Assembly (NCBI RefSeq): GCF_000026145.1
Contig: NC_009445.1
Span: forward strand, 5,982,501 to 6,046,500
Source of the DNA: Bradyrhizobium sp. ORS 278
GTDB taxonomy: Bacteria > Pseudomonadota > Alphaproteobacteria > Rhizobiales > Xanthobacteraceae
Direction: 5' to 3'
DNA: 64,000 nt
How positions within the stretch are numbered: position 1 is the stretch's first letter; every line of letters begins with the position of its first letter. Made by a program: the position numbers and the translations under genes. Of this stretch, positions 42,601-51,886 are shown piece after piece. Under the pieces are notes generated by a model. That model ran no database searches, was not told where the DNA came from, and saw nothing but the letters and a program-made list of their open reading frames with translations.

Positions 42601-45600
42601 ATGAACGTGATGTCATCCCTGGACGCCCCGAGCCTCCAGACCGAGACCGATGGCGACGGCCTCTGGTACAAGGACGCGATCATCTACCAGTTGCACGTCA
42701 AGGCATTCGCCGACAGCAACAATGACGGCATCGGCGATTTTGCCGGCCTCACCGAGAAGCTCGATTATCTGCAGGATCTTGGCGTCACCGCGCTGTGGCT
42801 GCTGCCGTTCTATCCCTCGCCCGGCCGCGACGACGGTTACGACATCGCCGACTATGGCAGCATCAATCCCGATTTCGGGACGATGAAGGAGTTCAAGCGC
42901 TTCATCCAGGAGGCGCAGCGCCGCGGCCTGCGCGTCATCACCGAGCTCGTGGTCAACCACACCTCCGACCAGCACCATTGGTTCAAGCGCGCGCGCCGCA
43001 GCCCGCCGGGATCGAGCGCGCGCAACTGGTATGTCTGGAGCGATACCGACCAGAAATATCTTGGCACGCGCATCATCTTCACCGACACCGAGAAGTCGAA
43101 CTGGACCTGGGATCCGGAAGCCGGCCAGTTCTACTGGCATCGATTCTTCTCACATCAGCCGGATCTCAATTTCGACAATCCGCGCGTGGTCAGCGCCATC
43201 ATCCAGGTGATGAAGCGCTGGCTGGATGCCGGCGTCGACGGCTTCCGCCTCGACGCGATCCCCTATCTCTGCGAGCGCGACGGCACCAACAACGAGAATC
43301 TGCCCGAGACGCATGCGATCATCAAGCGCCTGCGCGTCGAGCTCGATAACTACGCCAAGGACAAGCTGCTGCTGGCGGAGGCCAACCAATGGCCGGAGGA
43401 CGTGCAGGAATATTTCGGCCAGGGCGACGAGTGCCACATGGCCTATCACTTCCCGCTCATGCCGCGCATCTACATGGCGATCGCGCAGGAGGACCGCTTC
43501 CCGATCACCGACATCCTGCGCCAGACGCCGGACATCCCTGCGAGCTGCCAATGGGCGCTGTTCCTGCGCAATCATGACGAGCTGACGCTCGAAATGGTGA
43601 CCGACGTCGAGCGCGACTATCTCTGGTCGACCTACGCCAACGATCCACGCGCGCGTATCAATGTCGGCATCCGCCGGCGGCTGGCGCCGCTGATGGACAA
43701 TGACCGGCGCAAGATCGAGCTGATGAACTCGCTCCTGATGTCGTTCCCGGGCACGCCGATCATCTATTACGGCGACGAGATCGGCATGGGCGACAACATC
43801 TATCTTGGCGACCGCAACGGCGTGCGCACCCCGATGCAATGGACGCCGGACCGCAATGGCGGCTTCTCGCGCGCCGACCCGGCGCGGCTGTACGCGCCGA
43901 TGATCATGGACCCGGTCTACGGCTACGAGGCGGTCAACGTCGAGGCGCAGTCACGCAGCCTGTCGTCGCTCCTCAACGCCACGAAGAAGCTGATCTCGGT
44001 GCGCAAGTCGACGCTCGCCTTCGGCCGGGGCACGATGACGTTCATCCGTCCGGCCAACCGCTCCGTGCTGGCCTATGTGCGGCAATACAAGGACGAGGTC
44101 ATTCTCTGCGTCGCCAATTTGTCGCGCTCGGCGCAGGCGACCGAGCTCGATCTCTCCGCATTCAAGGACCGCATTCCGGTCGAGATGCTCGGCCGCTCGC
44201 GCTTTCCCGCCATCGGCGAGCTGCCCTACATGATCACGCTGTCGCCCTATAGCTTCTACTGGTTCCAGCTCAAGGAGCGTGACAAGTCGGAGCCGGTGGT
44301 TCAGCGCGCCGTACCGGAATTCGAGACGCTGGTGGTGCCGCTCGGCTCGACCTGGGTGTCGCTGGCGCGCACTCGCAGCCTGTTCGAGCGCGACGTGCTG
44401 CCCGGCCATCTCGCGCGCACGCGCTGGTATCCCGAACGCACGCCAGACGCGATCCACCCGACTTTGACGTCCGCGATCCCATTTTGCGACATCGGCGACA
44501 ACCGTCCGTGGCTGATCTTCTTCAAGGCCGCCGAGCGCAAGGACGAGATGCGCTACCTGCTACCGATGCAGATCGACTGGGTGCGGTTCGATCGCGAGCG
44601 CTACAATCCGCAGGCGTTCGCCGCCGTGCGCCAGGGCGCCCGCGAGGGCACGCTGCTCGATGCCGCCACCAATCCGATATTCCTGTCGCTGCTGCTGCGC
44701 AATCTCGCGCAGTCGCTCACCGTCGAGGAGAACGGGCTGCGGCTGGAATTCCGCCCGACCTCGCGCTTTCCCGACAAGCCGGTGCGCGAGTCCGAGCAGG
44801 TGCGCGTCATCGAGACCGACCGCTGCAGCAGCAAGGCCGTCGTCAACAACGAGTTCTTCATCAAGATCTATCGCGAGCTCGAGGCCGGCCCTCATCCGGA
44901 AGTCGAGTTCGGCCGCTTCCTCACCGAGAGCGTCCAGTTCTCCAACGTGCCACCGCTGCTCGGCAGCGTCGAGCTGGTCCAGGACGACGAGCGCCGCACG
45001 GTGGGCGCCGTGCACGGCTTCGTGGAGAATCAGGGCGACGGCTGGACCGTCACCGCGGCCTATCTCGACCGCTACATCGACGACCAGCGCGTGTTCGCCA
45101 CGAGCGGCGACGAACGACAGAGCGAGGAGCTTTCACCCTATCTGCGCTACATGGCCCAGACCGGCCGACGCACCGGGGAGTTGCATGCAGCCCTGGCCTC
45201 GCGCGGCGACATCCCCGGCTTCGCTCCCGAGCCGACCACGGCCGATAGCCTCGATCACTGGATCGACCGGCTTCGGGCCCAGGCCGTGCGGATCGTCGCC
45301 AGCCTGAGCGAGCGCCACGATCATCTCAAGGACCCCGAGCGCGGTTTGGCCGATCAGGTCCTCGCGAGGCGAAGTGAACTGTCGGAGAGACTGGGTCATC
45401 TTCTTCCCTACCAGATGGACGGCTGCGATATCCGCGTGCATGGCGACTTTCACCTGGGTCAGATCCTGATCGTCAGGGACGACATCGTCATCATCGACTT
45501 CGACGGCGACGAAGGGCTGCCGCTTGCCGAGCGCTGGCGCAAGGCGCCGCCGGCGCGCGACATCGCGGGCTTCCTGCGCTCGATCGACTGCTCCGTGCGC

Positions 45601-45906
45601 GTGGCGCTCGAACGCGCGCTGCGGGCCAGCCCCGATGACCATGGCCGGCTCGCTGCCGCGCTGACGGAATGGCGCGATCGCGCCATTGCGGCCTTTCTGG
45701 CCGGTTATCACGAGGTGAAGGCCACGGAGCCGCTCTGGCCGGAGAATTCGCGCAGCGCAGAGGCGCTCCTTAACTTTTTCCTGCTGGAAAAAGCGCTCGG
45801 AGCGCTCGAATATGATCTGGCTCACCGGCCGGACTGGTTGCGCGTCGCGCTGGGCAATCTGCTTCGCGTCCTGTCCGAGTCAGCCCCTTCCAGCGAGTCT
45901 TCATGA
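42601..45906 (+). CDS. treS: trehalose synthase fused to maltokinase (TreS-Mak)
   Basis: A protein of 1101 residues with two activities. The first 570 or so residues are the GH13 maltose alpha-D-glucosyltransferase that interconverts maltose and trehalose; its catalytic residues are D218 ([11 protein letters not shown]), E260 ([12 protein letters not shown]) and D326 ([10 protein letters not shown]). The C-terminal half is the maltokinase domain, with [15 protein letters not shown] and [13 protein letters not shown] near residue 950. Maltokinase makes maltose 1-phosphate, which the GlgE enzyme normally uses; no glgE is in this window. The ATG at 42601 follows TGAGGG. The gene heads the treS-glgB-glgX-treZ-treY string, and its stop overlaps glgB. 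Confidence 0.94.
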   Translation: MNVMSSLDAPSLQTETDGDGLWYKDAIIYQLHVKAFADSNNDGIGDFAGLTEKLDYLQDLGVTALWLLPFYPSPGRDDGYDIADYGSINPDFGTMKEFKRFIQEAQRRGLRVITELVVNHTSDQHHWFKRARRSPPGSSARNWYVWSDTDQKYLGTRIIFTDTEKSNWTWDPEAGQFYWHRFFSHQPDLNFDNPRVVSAIIQVMKRWLDAGVDGFRLDAIPYLCERDGTNNENLPETHAIIKRLRVELDNYAKDKLLLAEANQWPEDVQEYFGQGDECHMAYHFPLMPRIYMAIAQEDRFPITDILRQTPDIPASCQWALFLRNHDELTLEMVTDVERDYLWSTYANDPRARINVGIRRRLAPLMDNDRRKIELMNSLLMSFPGTPIIYYGDEIGMGDNIYLGDRNGVRTPMQWTPDRNGGFSRADPARLYAPMIMDPVYGYEAVNVEAQSRSLSSLLNATKKLISVRKSTLAFGRGTMTFIRPANRSVLAYVRQYKDEVILCVANLSRSAQATELDLSAFKDRIPVEMLGRSRFPAIGELPYMITLSPYSFYWFQLKERDKSEPVVQRAVPEFETLVVPLGSTWVSLARTRSLFERDVLPGHLARTRWYPERTPDAIHPTLTSAIPFCDIGDNRPWLIFFKAAERKDEMRYLLPMQIDWVRFDRERYNPQAFAAVRQGAREGTLLDAATNPIFLSLLLRNLAQSLTVEENGLRLEFRPTSRFPDKPVRESEQVRVIETDRCSSKAVVNNEFFIKIYRELEAGPHPEVEFGRFLTESVQFSNVPPLLGSVELVQDDERRTVGAVHGFVENQGDGWTVTAAYLDRYIDDQRVFATSGDERQSEELSPYLRYMAQTGRRTGELHAALASRGDIPGFAPEPTTADSLDHWIDRLRAQAVRIVASLSERHDHLKDPERGLADQVLARRSELSERLGHLLPYQMDGCDIRVHGDFHLGQILIVRDDIVIIDFDGDEGLPLAERWRKAPPARDIAGFLRSIDCSVRVALERALRASPDDHGRLAAALTEWRDRAIAAFLAGYHEVKATEPLWPENSRSAEALLNFFLLEKALGALEYDLAHRPDWLRVALGNLLRVLSESAPSSESS

Positions 45907-48041
45907 CCCATCTTTCTCCCGAGGCGTTTGCGATCATCGAGGGCCGGCATGCCGACCCGTTTCGCTATCTCGGTCAGCACAACGTCGACGGCCAAACCAT
46001 CGTGCGCGCCTTCCTGCCGGAGGCCTCCCGGGTCGAGGTGGTGGGCGAGCACGGCGAGGTCGCGCCACTGGCGCGCATTCACGATGCTGGTCTGTTCACC
46101 GGGACGATGTCGTCGATGCAGCGCTATCGCTTGCGCGCGACCTTCGGCGATTCCGTGACCGATCTGGAGGACCCCTATCGCTTCCTCCCGATCCTCGGGG
46201 ATTTCGACCTGCACCTGCTCGGGGAAGGCAATCATGAGCGGCTCTACGACAAGCTCGGTGCACATCCGATGGTCATCGACGGCGTCGATGGCGTCGGCTT
46301 CGTGGTGCTCGCTCCCAATGCGCGGCGCGTCAGCGTGGTGGGCGATTTCAACTTCTGGAATGCAAGGCGGCATCCGATGCGGGTGCGCGGCAACGGCTAT
46401 TGGGAGCTGTTCATCCCGCGCGCCCGGGCTGGCGACCACTACAAGTTCGACATCATCGGTCCGCAGGGCGAGCACCTGCCGCTGAAATCCGACCCGATGG
46501 CGTTCGCGGCCGAAATGCGCCCCAAGACGGCGTCGATCGTGGTGGATGAGACGCGTCTGCCGCGGCCGCGCCCGGCGCCTCATGACATCAACAAGCTGAA
46601 CAAGCCGGTCTCGATCTACGAGGTGCATCTCGGCTCGTGGCGGCGCAAGGACAACAATCAGTGGCTGACCTATCGCGAACTGGCCGAGCAGCTGCCGGCC
46701 TATGCGCGCGACATGGGCTTCACCCATATCGAATTCCTGCCGATCAACGAGCATCCGTTCGACGGCAGCTGGGGCTATCAGCCGACCGGCCTGTACGCGC
46801 CAACCAGCCGCTTCGGCAGCCCTGAGGACTTCTGTGCGCTGGTCGATGCCTGTCACCGCGAGGGCCTTGCGGTGTGGCTCGACTGGGTGCCCGGCCATTT
46901 CCCGGATGATCCGCACGGGCTCGGCCATTTCGACGGCACCGCGCTGTACGAGCATGCCAACCCGATGCAAGGCCGGCATCTCGACTGGGGCACGCTGATC
47001 TACAATTACGGCCGCACCGAAGTGGCCAATTTCCTGCGCTCGAACGCGCTGTTCTGGCTGGAGCGCTACGGCATCGACGGCCTGCGCGTCGACGCCGTCG
47101 CCTCGATGCTCTATCTCGACTACAGCCGTCCCTCGGGCGGCTGGATCCCCAACAAATATGGCGGACGCGAGAATCTCGAAGCCATCGAGTTTCTGCGCCG
47201 GACCAACATCGACGTGTTCGGCCATTTCCCGCAGGCCACGACCGCGGCCGAAGAATCCACCGCCTGGCCGCAAGTATCGCGTCCCGTCGACACGGGCGGG
47301 CTCGGCTTCGGCTACAAGTGGAACATGGGCTGGATGCACGACACCTTGCGCTACGTCAGCAAGGACCCGATCCACCGCAAATATCACCACGGCGAGATCC
47401 TGTTCGGCCTGCACTACGCCTTTTCGGAAAACTTCATCCTGCCGCTGTCGCATGACGAGGTCGTGCACGGCAAGCGCTCCATCCTGGGCCGCATGCCCGG
47501 GGACGACTGGCAGCGCTTCGCCAACCTGCGCGCCTATTACAGCTTCATGTTCGGCCATCCCGGCAAGAAGCTGCTGTTCATGGGCTGCGAGCTCGCCCAG
47601 GAGCGGGAATGGAATCACGACACCTCGCTGGACTGGCATCTGCTGGGAGATGCGCGCTATGCCGGCATCCAGGCCCTGATTCGCGACCTCAACCACCTCT
47701 ACCGCAACCAGCCGGCGCTGCACGAGCGCGACTGCGATCCGGAGGGCTTTGAGTGGCTGATCACCGACGATGCCGACCGCAACGTGTTCGCCTGGGTGCG
47801 AAAAGGCTTTGATGAGCGCGCCCACTGCGTCGTGGTCGTGAACTTTTCCCCAAACGTGTATTACAATTACCGGGTCCGCGCGCCGCTCGGCGGCACATGG
47901 CGGGAAGTCTTCAATTCGGACTCCTCGCATTATGGCGGCAGCAATGTCGGCAATGTCGGCCAGGTCCATGCCTCTGAAGATCAGCACCTCAACCTCATCC
48001 TCCCGCCCATGGCAGCGGTATTTCTCGTCCCGGAAGCCTGA
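45903..48041 (+). CDS. glgB: 1,4-alpha-glucan branching enzyme
   Basis: Introduces alpha-1,6 branches into glycogen or maltodextrin. The product is 712 residues. It has the N-terminal carbohydrate-binding N1/CBM48 domains ([20 protein letters not shown]), then the GH13 barrel with [19 protein letters not shown], catalytic [34 protein letters not shown] and [12 protein letters not shown]. The ATG overlaps the treS stop codon (ATGA), so it is translationally coupled. Together with glgX it would build and trim the branched glucan feeding trehalose synthesis. Confidence 0.95.
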   Translation: MTHLSPEAFAIIEGRHADPFRYLGQHNVDGQTIVRAFLPEASRVEVVGEHGEVAPLARIHDAGLFTGTMSSMQRYRLRATFGDSVTDLEDPYRFLPILGDFDLHLLGEGNHERLYDKLGAHPMVIDGVDGVGFVVLAPNARRVSVVGDFNFWNARRHPMRVRGNGYWELFIPRARAGDHYKFDIIGPQGEHLPLKSDPMAFAAEMRPKTASIVVDETRLPRPRPAPHDINKLNKPVSIYEVHLGSWRRKDNNQWLTYRELAEQLPAYARDMGFTHIEFLPINEHPFDGSWGYQPTGLYAPTSRFGSPEDFCALVDACHREGLAVWLDWVPGHFPDDPHGLGHFDGTALYEHANPMQGRHLDWGTLIYNYGRTEVANFLRSNALFWLERYGIDGLRVDAVASMLYLDYSRPSGGWIPNKYGGRENLEAIEFLRRTNIDVFGHFPQATTAAEESTAWPQVSRPVDTGGLGFGYKWNMGWMHDTLRYVSKDPIHRKYHHGEILFGLHYAFSENFILPLSHDEVVHGKRSILGRMPGDDWQRFANLRAYYSFMFGHPGKKLLFMGCELAQEREWNHDTSLDWHLLGDARYAGIQALIRDLNHLYRNQPALHERDCDPEGFEWLITDDADRNVFAWVRKGFDERAHCVVVVNFSPNVYYNYRVRAPLGGTWREVFNSDSSHYGGSNVGNVGQVHASEDQHLNLILPPMAAVFLVPEA

Positions 48042-48045
48042 CGCG

Positions 48046-50121
48046 ATGCGCCTGGCCGCAGGAAGTCACGCCCGCCTCGGTGCCACCTGGGACGGGCGAG
48101 GGACCAACTTTGCCCTGTTCTCCGCCAATGCCGAGAAGGTCGAGCTCTGCCTGTTCGACAGCCAGGGCCGCCGCGAGATCGAGCGCATCGAGCTGCCGGA
48201 GCGGACGGAGGACGTCTGGCACGGCTATCTCAACGACGTCTCGCCCGGGCAGCTCTACGGCTACCGCGTCTATGGCCCCTATGAGCCGGAGCGCGGCCAC
48301 CGCTTCAATGCCAACAAGCTGCTGCTCGACCCCTATGCCAAGCGGCTCGCCGGCCGCCTTGTCTGGAGCGACGCGCATTTCGCCTACCGTGCCGGCTCGC
48401 CGCGCGAGGACCTCTCCTTCGACCGCCGCGACAATGCGCGCGGCATGCCGAAGGCCGTCGTCATCGACGAGACCTTCAACTGGGGCCGGCGCGAGATGCG
48501 CCCGCAGATCCCGTGGGAGGACACGATCATCTACGAGGCCCACGTCAAGGGCCTGACCAACAGACGCGACGACGTGCCGCCGAACCTGCGCGGCACCTAT
48601 GGCGGGCTGTCGTCGCCGGCGATGATCAAGCATCTGAAGCGCATGGGCGTCACCACGATCGAGCTGCTGCCGATCCACGCCTTCATCGACGACCGCATGC
48701 TGGTCGAGAAGAAGCTGGTCAACTATTGGGGCTACAACACCATCTCGTTCTTCGCGCCGGAGCAGCGCTACGCGCAGGACAACCCGCTCGACGCTTTCAG
48801 GACCACGGTGGCGCGGCTGCACGATGCCGGCATCGAGGTGATGCTCGACGTCGTCTACAACCACACTGCCGAGGGCAATCATCTCGGCCCGACGCTGTGC
48901 TACCGCGGCATCGACAACGCCTCCTACTACTGGCTGAAGCCGGACAATCCGCGCTTCTATGACGACTTCACCGGCTGCGGCTCGTCGGTCAACCTGACGC
49001 ATCCACGCGTGCTGCAGATGGTGATGGACTCTCTTCGCTACTGGGTCGAGGTCTGCCATGTCGACGGCTTCCGCTTCGACCTCGCCACCACGCTCGCCCG
49101 CGAGAAGCACGGCTTCGACCGGCGCAGCGGCTTCCTCACCGCGATCCGCCAGGACCCGGTGCTCGCCGGCGTCAAGCTGGTCGCCGAGCCCTGGGACGTC
49201 GGCCTTGGCGGCTATCAGGTCGGCGCGTTCCCGTCGCAATGGTCGGAATGGAACGACCGCTATCGCAGCGCCATGCGCCGCTACTGGAGCGGCGAAGGCA
49301 GCCTGATCGGCGAGGTGTCGAGCCGCATGACCGGCTCCTCTGACATCTTCAATCACGACGGCCGCACCCAGCGCGCCAGCGTCAACCACGTCACCGTCCA
49401 CGATGGCTTCACCCTGGCCGATCTCTTCGCCTACAACAGCAAGCATAACGAGGCGAACGGCGAGGACAATCGCGACGGCTCCAACGACAACCACAGCAAC
49501 AATTTCGGTCACGAGGGTCCGACCGACGACGTCGTGATCAACGCGCTGCGCCGGCAGTCGCGCAAGAACCAGCTCGCCTGTCTGTTCCTCGCACAAGGCT
49601 TGCCGCTTTTGCTCGCGGGCGACGAGGTCGGCAACTCGCAAGCCGGCAACAACAACGCCTATTGCCAGGACAACGAGGTCGGCTGGATCGACTGGAGCGG
49701 CATGGGCCGCGAGGGCGACGACCTCATCGATTTCATCGCGCATATGACCGAGTTGCGCCGCCGCTTCGGCCAGATCCGTGCGCGGCGCTGGCTGGACGGC
49801 CGCCGCTCGGACGGCAGCTTCGGCGTGTTGTGGCTGACGCCTTCGGCGGAGGAGATGACGCAAACCGACTGGACCTTTCCCGATGGACGATTTCTCGCCT
49901 ATGTGCTCGCCCCGGTGGAACAGGAGCAGGCTCCGATCTTTATCGTTCTGAACGCGGCCCCCGAAGAGATCGGATTCAAATTGCCCAAGCTCGCCGAAAC
50001 CAAGATTTGGCAACAGGTTCTGAACACCACCGAAGCCCAGCAGAAGCCGATCGACTTCGCGTCCGGCACGGACCTCAAGGCCCCGCCCCGCTCCGTCCTG
50101 GCGTTTGCGGGCCTGTCATGA
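48046..50121 (+). CDS. glgX: glycogen debranching enzyme GlgX/TreX
   Basis: A 691-residue isoamylase-type enzyme that cuts alpha-1,6 branches of glycogen. It starts MRLAAGSHARLGATWDGRGT with an N-terminal CBM48 domain. Barrel motifs are DGFRFDLATTLAREKHG (nucleophile), KLVAEPWDVGLGGYQVG (acid/base) and NHVTVHDGFTLADL. The ATG at 48046 is four bases after the glgB stop. The stop overlaps the treZ start (ATGA). In trehalose operons this enzyme is called TreX; it supplies linear maltodextrin for TreY. Confidence 0.94.
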   Translation: MRLAAGSHARLGATWDGRGTNFALFSANAEKVELCLFDSQGRREIERIELPERTEDVWHGYLNDVSPGQLYGYRVYGPYEPERGHRFNANKLLLDPYAKRLAGRLVWSDAHFAYRAGSPREDLSFDRRDNARGMPKAVVIDETFNWGRREMRPQIPWEDTIIYEAHVKGLTNRRDDVPPNLRGTYGGLSSPAMIKHLKRMGVTTIELLPIHAFIDDRMLVEKKLVNYWGYNTISFFAPEQRYAQDNPLDAFRTTVARLHDAGIEVMLDVVYNHTAEGNHLGPTLCYRGIDNASYYWLKPDNPRFYDDFTGCGSSVNLTHPRVLQMVMDSLRYWVEVCHVDGFRFDLATTLAREKHGFDRRSGFLTAIRQDPVLAGVKLVAEPWDVGLGGYQVGAFPSQWSEWNDRYRSAMRRYWSGEGSLIGEVSSRMTGSSDIFNHDGRTQRASVNHVTVHDGFTLADLFAYNSKHNEANGEDNRDGSNDNHSNNFGHEGPTDDVVINALRRQSRKNQLACLFLAQGLPLLLAGDEVGNSQAGNNNAYCQDNEVGWIDWSGMGREGDDLIDFIAHMTELRRRFGQIRARRWLDGRRSDGSFGVLWLTPSAEEMTQTDWTFPDGRFLAYVLAPVEQEQAPIFIVLNAAPEEIGFKLPKLAETKIWQQVLNTTEAQQKPIDFASGTDLKAPPRSVLAFAGLS

Positions 50122-51884
50122 CCGCGCGGCAGTTCGGACCCGCGATCACGGCAAACGGCACGACCTTCCGGCTGTGGGCGCCCGCGGCGAAGCGGGTTGA
50201 TCTGGTGCTCGACGGTCAACATGAGATGCAGCGCGGTGATGGCGGCTGGTACACGCTCCATGTCTCGGGCGTCGGCGCCGGCGCGCGCTACAAATTTCGC
50301 ATCAATGACGAACTTGACGTTCCCGATCCCGGCTCCGACTTTCAGCCCGAGGACGTGTTCGGCCCGAGCGAGGTGATCGATCACGGCCGCTACGCGTGGC
50401 GCGCGGAGGATTGGCGCGGACGACCGTGGCAGGATGCGGTGTTCCTGGAAAGCCATGTCGGCACGTTCACGCAACATGGCACCTATCGGGCGATGATCGA
50501 CAAGCTCGATCATCTGGTCGAGACCGGCATCACCGCGCTCGAACTGATGCCGCTGGCAGATTTCGCCGGCAGCCGCAACTGGGGCTATGACGGCGTACTG
50601 CTCTATGCGCCCGACAGCGTGTATGGCCGCCCCGACGATCTCCGTGCGCTCATCGACGAGGCGCATCTGCGCGGGCTGATGGTGTTTCTCGACGTCGTCT
50701 ACAATCATTTCGGCCCGGAAGGAAACTTTATAGGCGTTTACGCACCGACGTTCTTCACCGACGCGCATACGCCCTGGGGCAGCGCTATCGACTACCGGAG
50801 GCCGGAGGTCCGCGCGTTCGCGATCGAGAACGCGCTGCATTGGCTGACTGACTATCGCTTCGACGGACTGCGCTTCGATGCCGTCAATCACATCCTCCAC
50901 AATGAAGGCGAGATCCCGATGCTGCACGATCTCAGTGCGGCCGTCGGCAGGCTGGTCGAGCGCACAGGACGGCAGATCCACCTCGTGCTGGAAAACGGCG
51001 ACAACCGCGCCAGCATGCTGGACGCGGCGGAGGATCCGCCTCGCGGAAAGTTTCGCGCGCAGTGGAACGACGACTATCACCATGCCTGGCATGTGATGCT
51101 GACCGGCGAGACCGGCGGCTATTACGGCGACTATCAGCAATCGCCGACCCGCGATCTTGCACGCGCGCTCGCCTCCGGCTTCGTCTATCAGGGCGAACAG
51201 GCCACGTTCTGGGGCGGCATCAACAGGGGCGAGCCGAGCGGTCATCTCGCCCCCGGTGCCTTCGTGAATTTTTTGCAGAACCATGACCAGATCGGCAACC
51301 GCGTGTTCGGCGATCGCCTTGAAGTACTGGCGCCGCCCGAAGGTATTGCTGCAGCGCTGGCGGTCACACTGCTCGCACCCACCGTGCCGATGCTTTACAT
51401 GGGCGAGGAATGGGGCTCGAAACAGCCATTCCCGTTCTTCTGCGACTTCAAGGGCGATCTCGCGAACGCCGTGCGCAAGGGACGCCGCAAGGAGTATGAG
51501 TGGGCATACGCGAGATATGGCGACGAGGTCCCCGATCCGCTCGACATCGAAACCTTCAAGTCCGCCATCATTGATTGGGACGCGCGCAGCACATCGCCTG
51601 GCCGTGAGCGCTTGGCTCTGGTGCGAGATCTCCTCGCTGTGCGCCACAAGCACGTGGCGCCGCGGTTGCCGGGCGCGCGATTCGGCAAAGCCGACGTCAG
51701 CGAAGACGGCCGCCTGACCGGGCATTGGGTGATGGGAGACGGCAGCACACTGCGGCTGCTCGCCAACGTTTCGGGCACGGAGATCGCAGGCGCTTCGGCG
51801 AACACCGTCGGCACACCCATCTGGGGCGGCACGCCGGGCGATTGTCTGCCGCCCTGGTCCGTGTTCTGGAGCATCGGAGGATAG
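50118..51884 (+). CDS. treZ: malto-oligosyltrehalose trehalohydrolase
   Basis: Releases trehalose from the end of maltooligosyl-trehalose made by TreY. The product has 588 residues. An N-terminal domain (GTTFRLWAPAAKRVDLVLDG) precedes the GH13 barrel with GSRNWGYDGVLLYAPDSVYG, catalytic GLRFDAVNHILHNEG and LVLENGDNRASM, and NFLQNHDQIGNRVFGDRL. The ATG at 50118 overlaps the glgX stop. It is followed by treY with a gap of two bases. Confidence 0.94.
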   Translation: MTARQFGPAITANGTTFRLWAPAAKRVDLVLDGQHEMQRGDGGWYTLHVSGVGAGARYKFRINDELDVPDPGSDFQPEDVFGPSEVIDHGRYAWRAEDWRGRPWQDAVFLESHVGTFTQHGTYRAMIDKLDHLVETGITALELMPLADFAGSRNWGYDGVLLYAPDSVYGRPDDLRALIDEAHLRGLMVFLDVVYNHFGPEGNFIGVYAPTFFTDAHTPWGSAIDYRRPEVRAFAIENALHWLTDYRFDGLRFDAVNHILHNEGEIPMLHDLSAAVGRLVERTGRQIHLVLENGDNRASMLDAAEDPPRGKFRAQWNDDYHHAWHVMLTGETGGYYGDYQQSPTRDLARALASGFVYQGEQATFWGGINRGEPSGHLAPGAFVNFLQNHDQIGNRVFGDRLEVLAPPEGIAAALAVTLLAPTVPMLYMGEEWGSKQPFPFFCDFKGDLANAVRKGRRKEYEWAYARYGDEVPDPLDIETFKSAIIDWDARSTSPGRERLALVRDLLAVRHKHVAPRLPGARFGKADVSEDGRLTGHWVMGDGSTLRLLANVSGTEIAGASANTVGTPIWGGTPGDCLPPWSVFWSIGG

Positions 51885-51886
51885 CC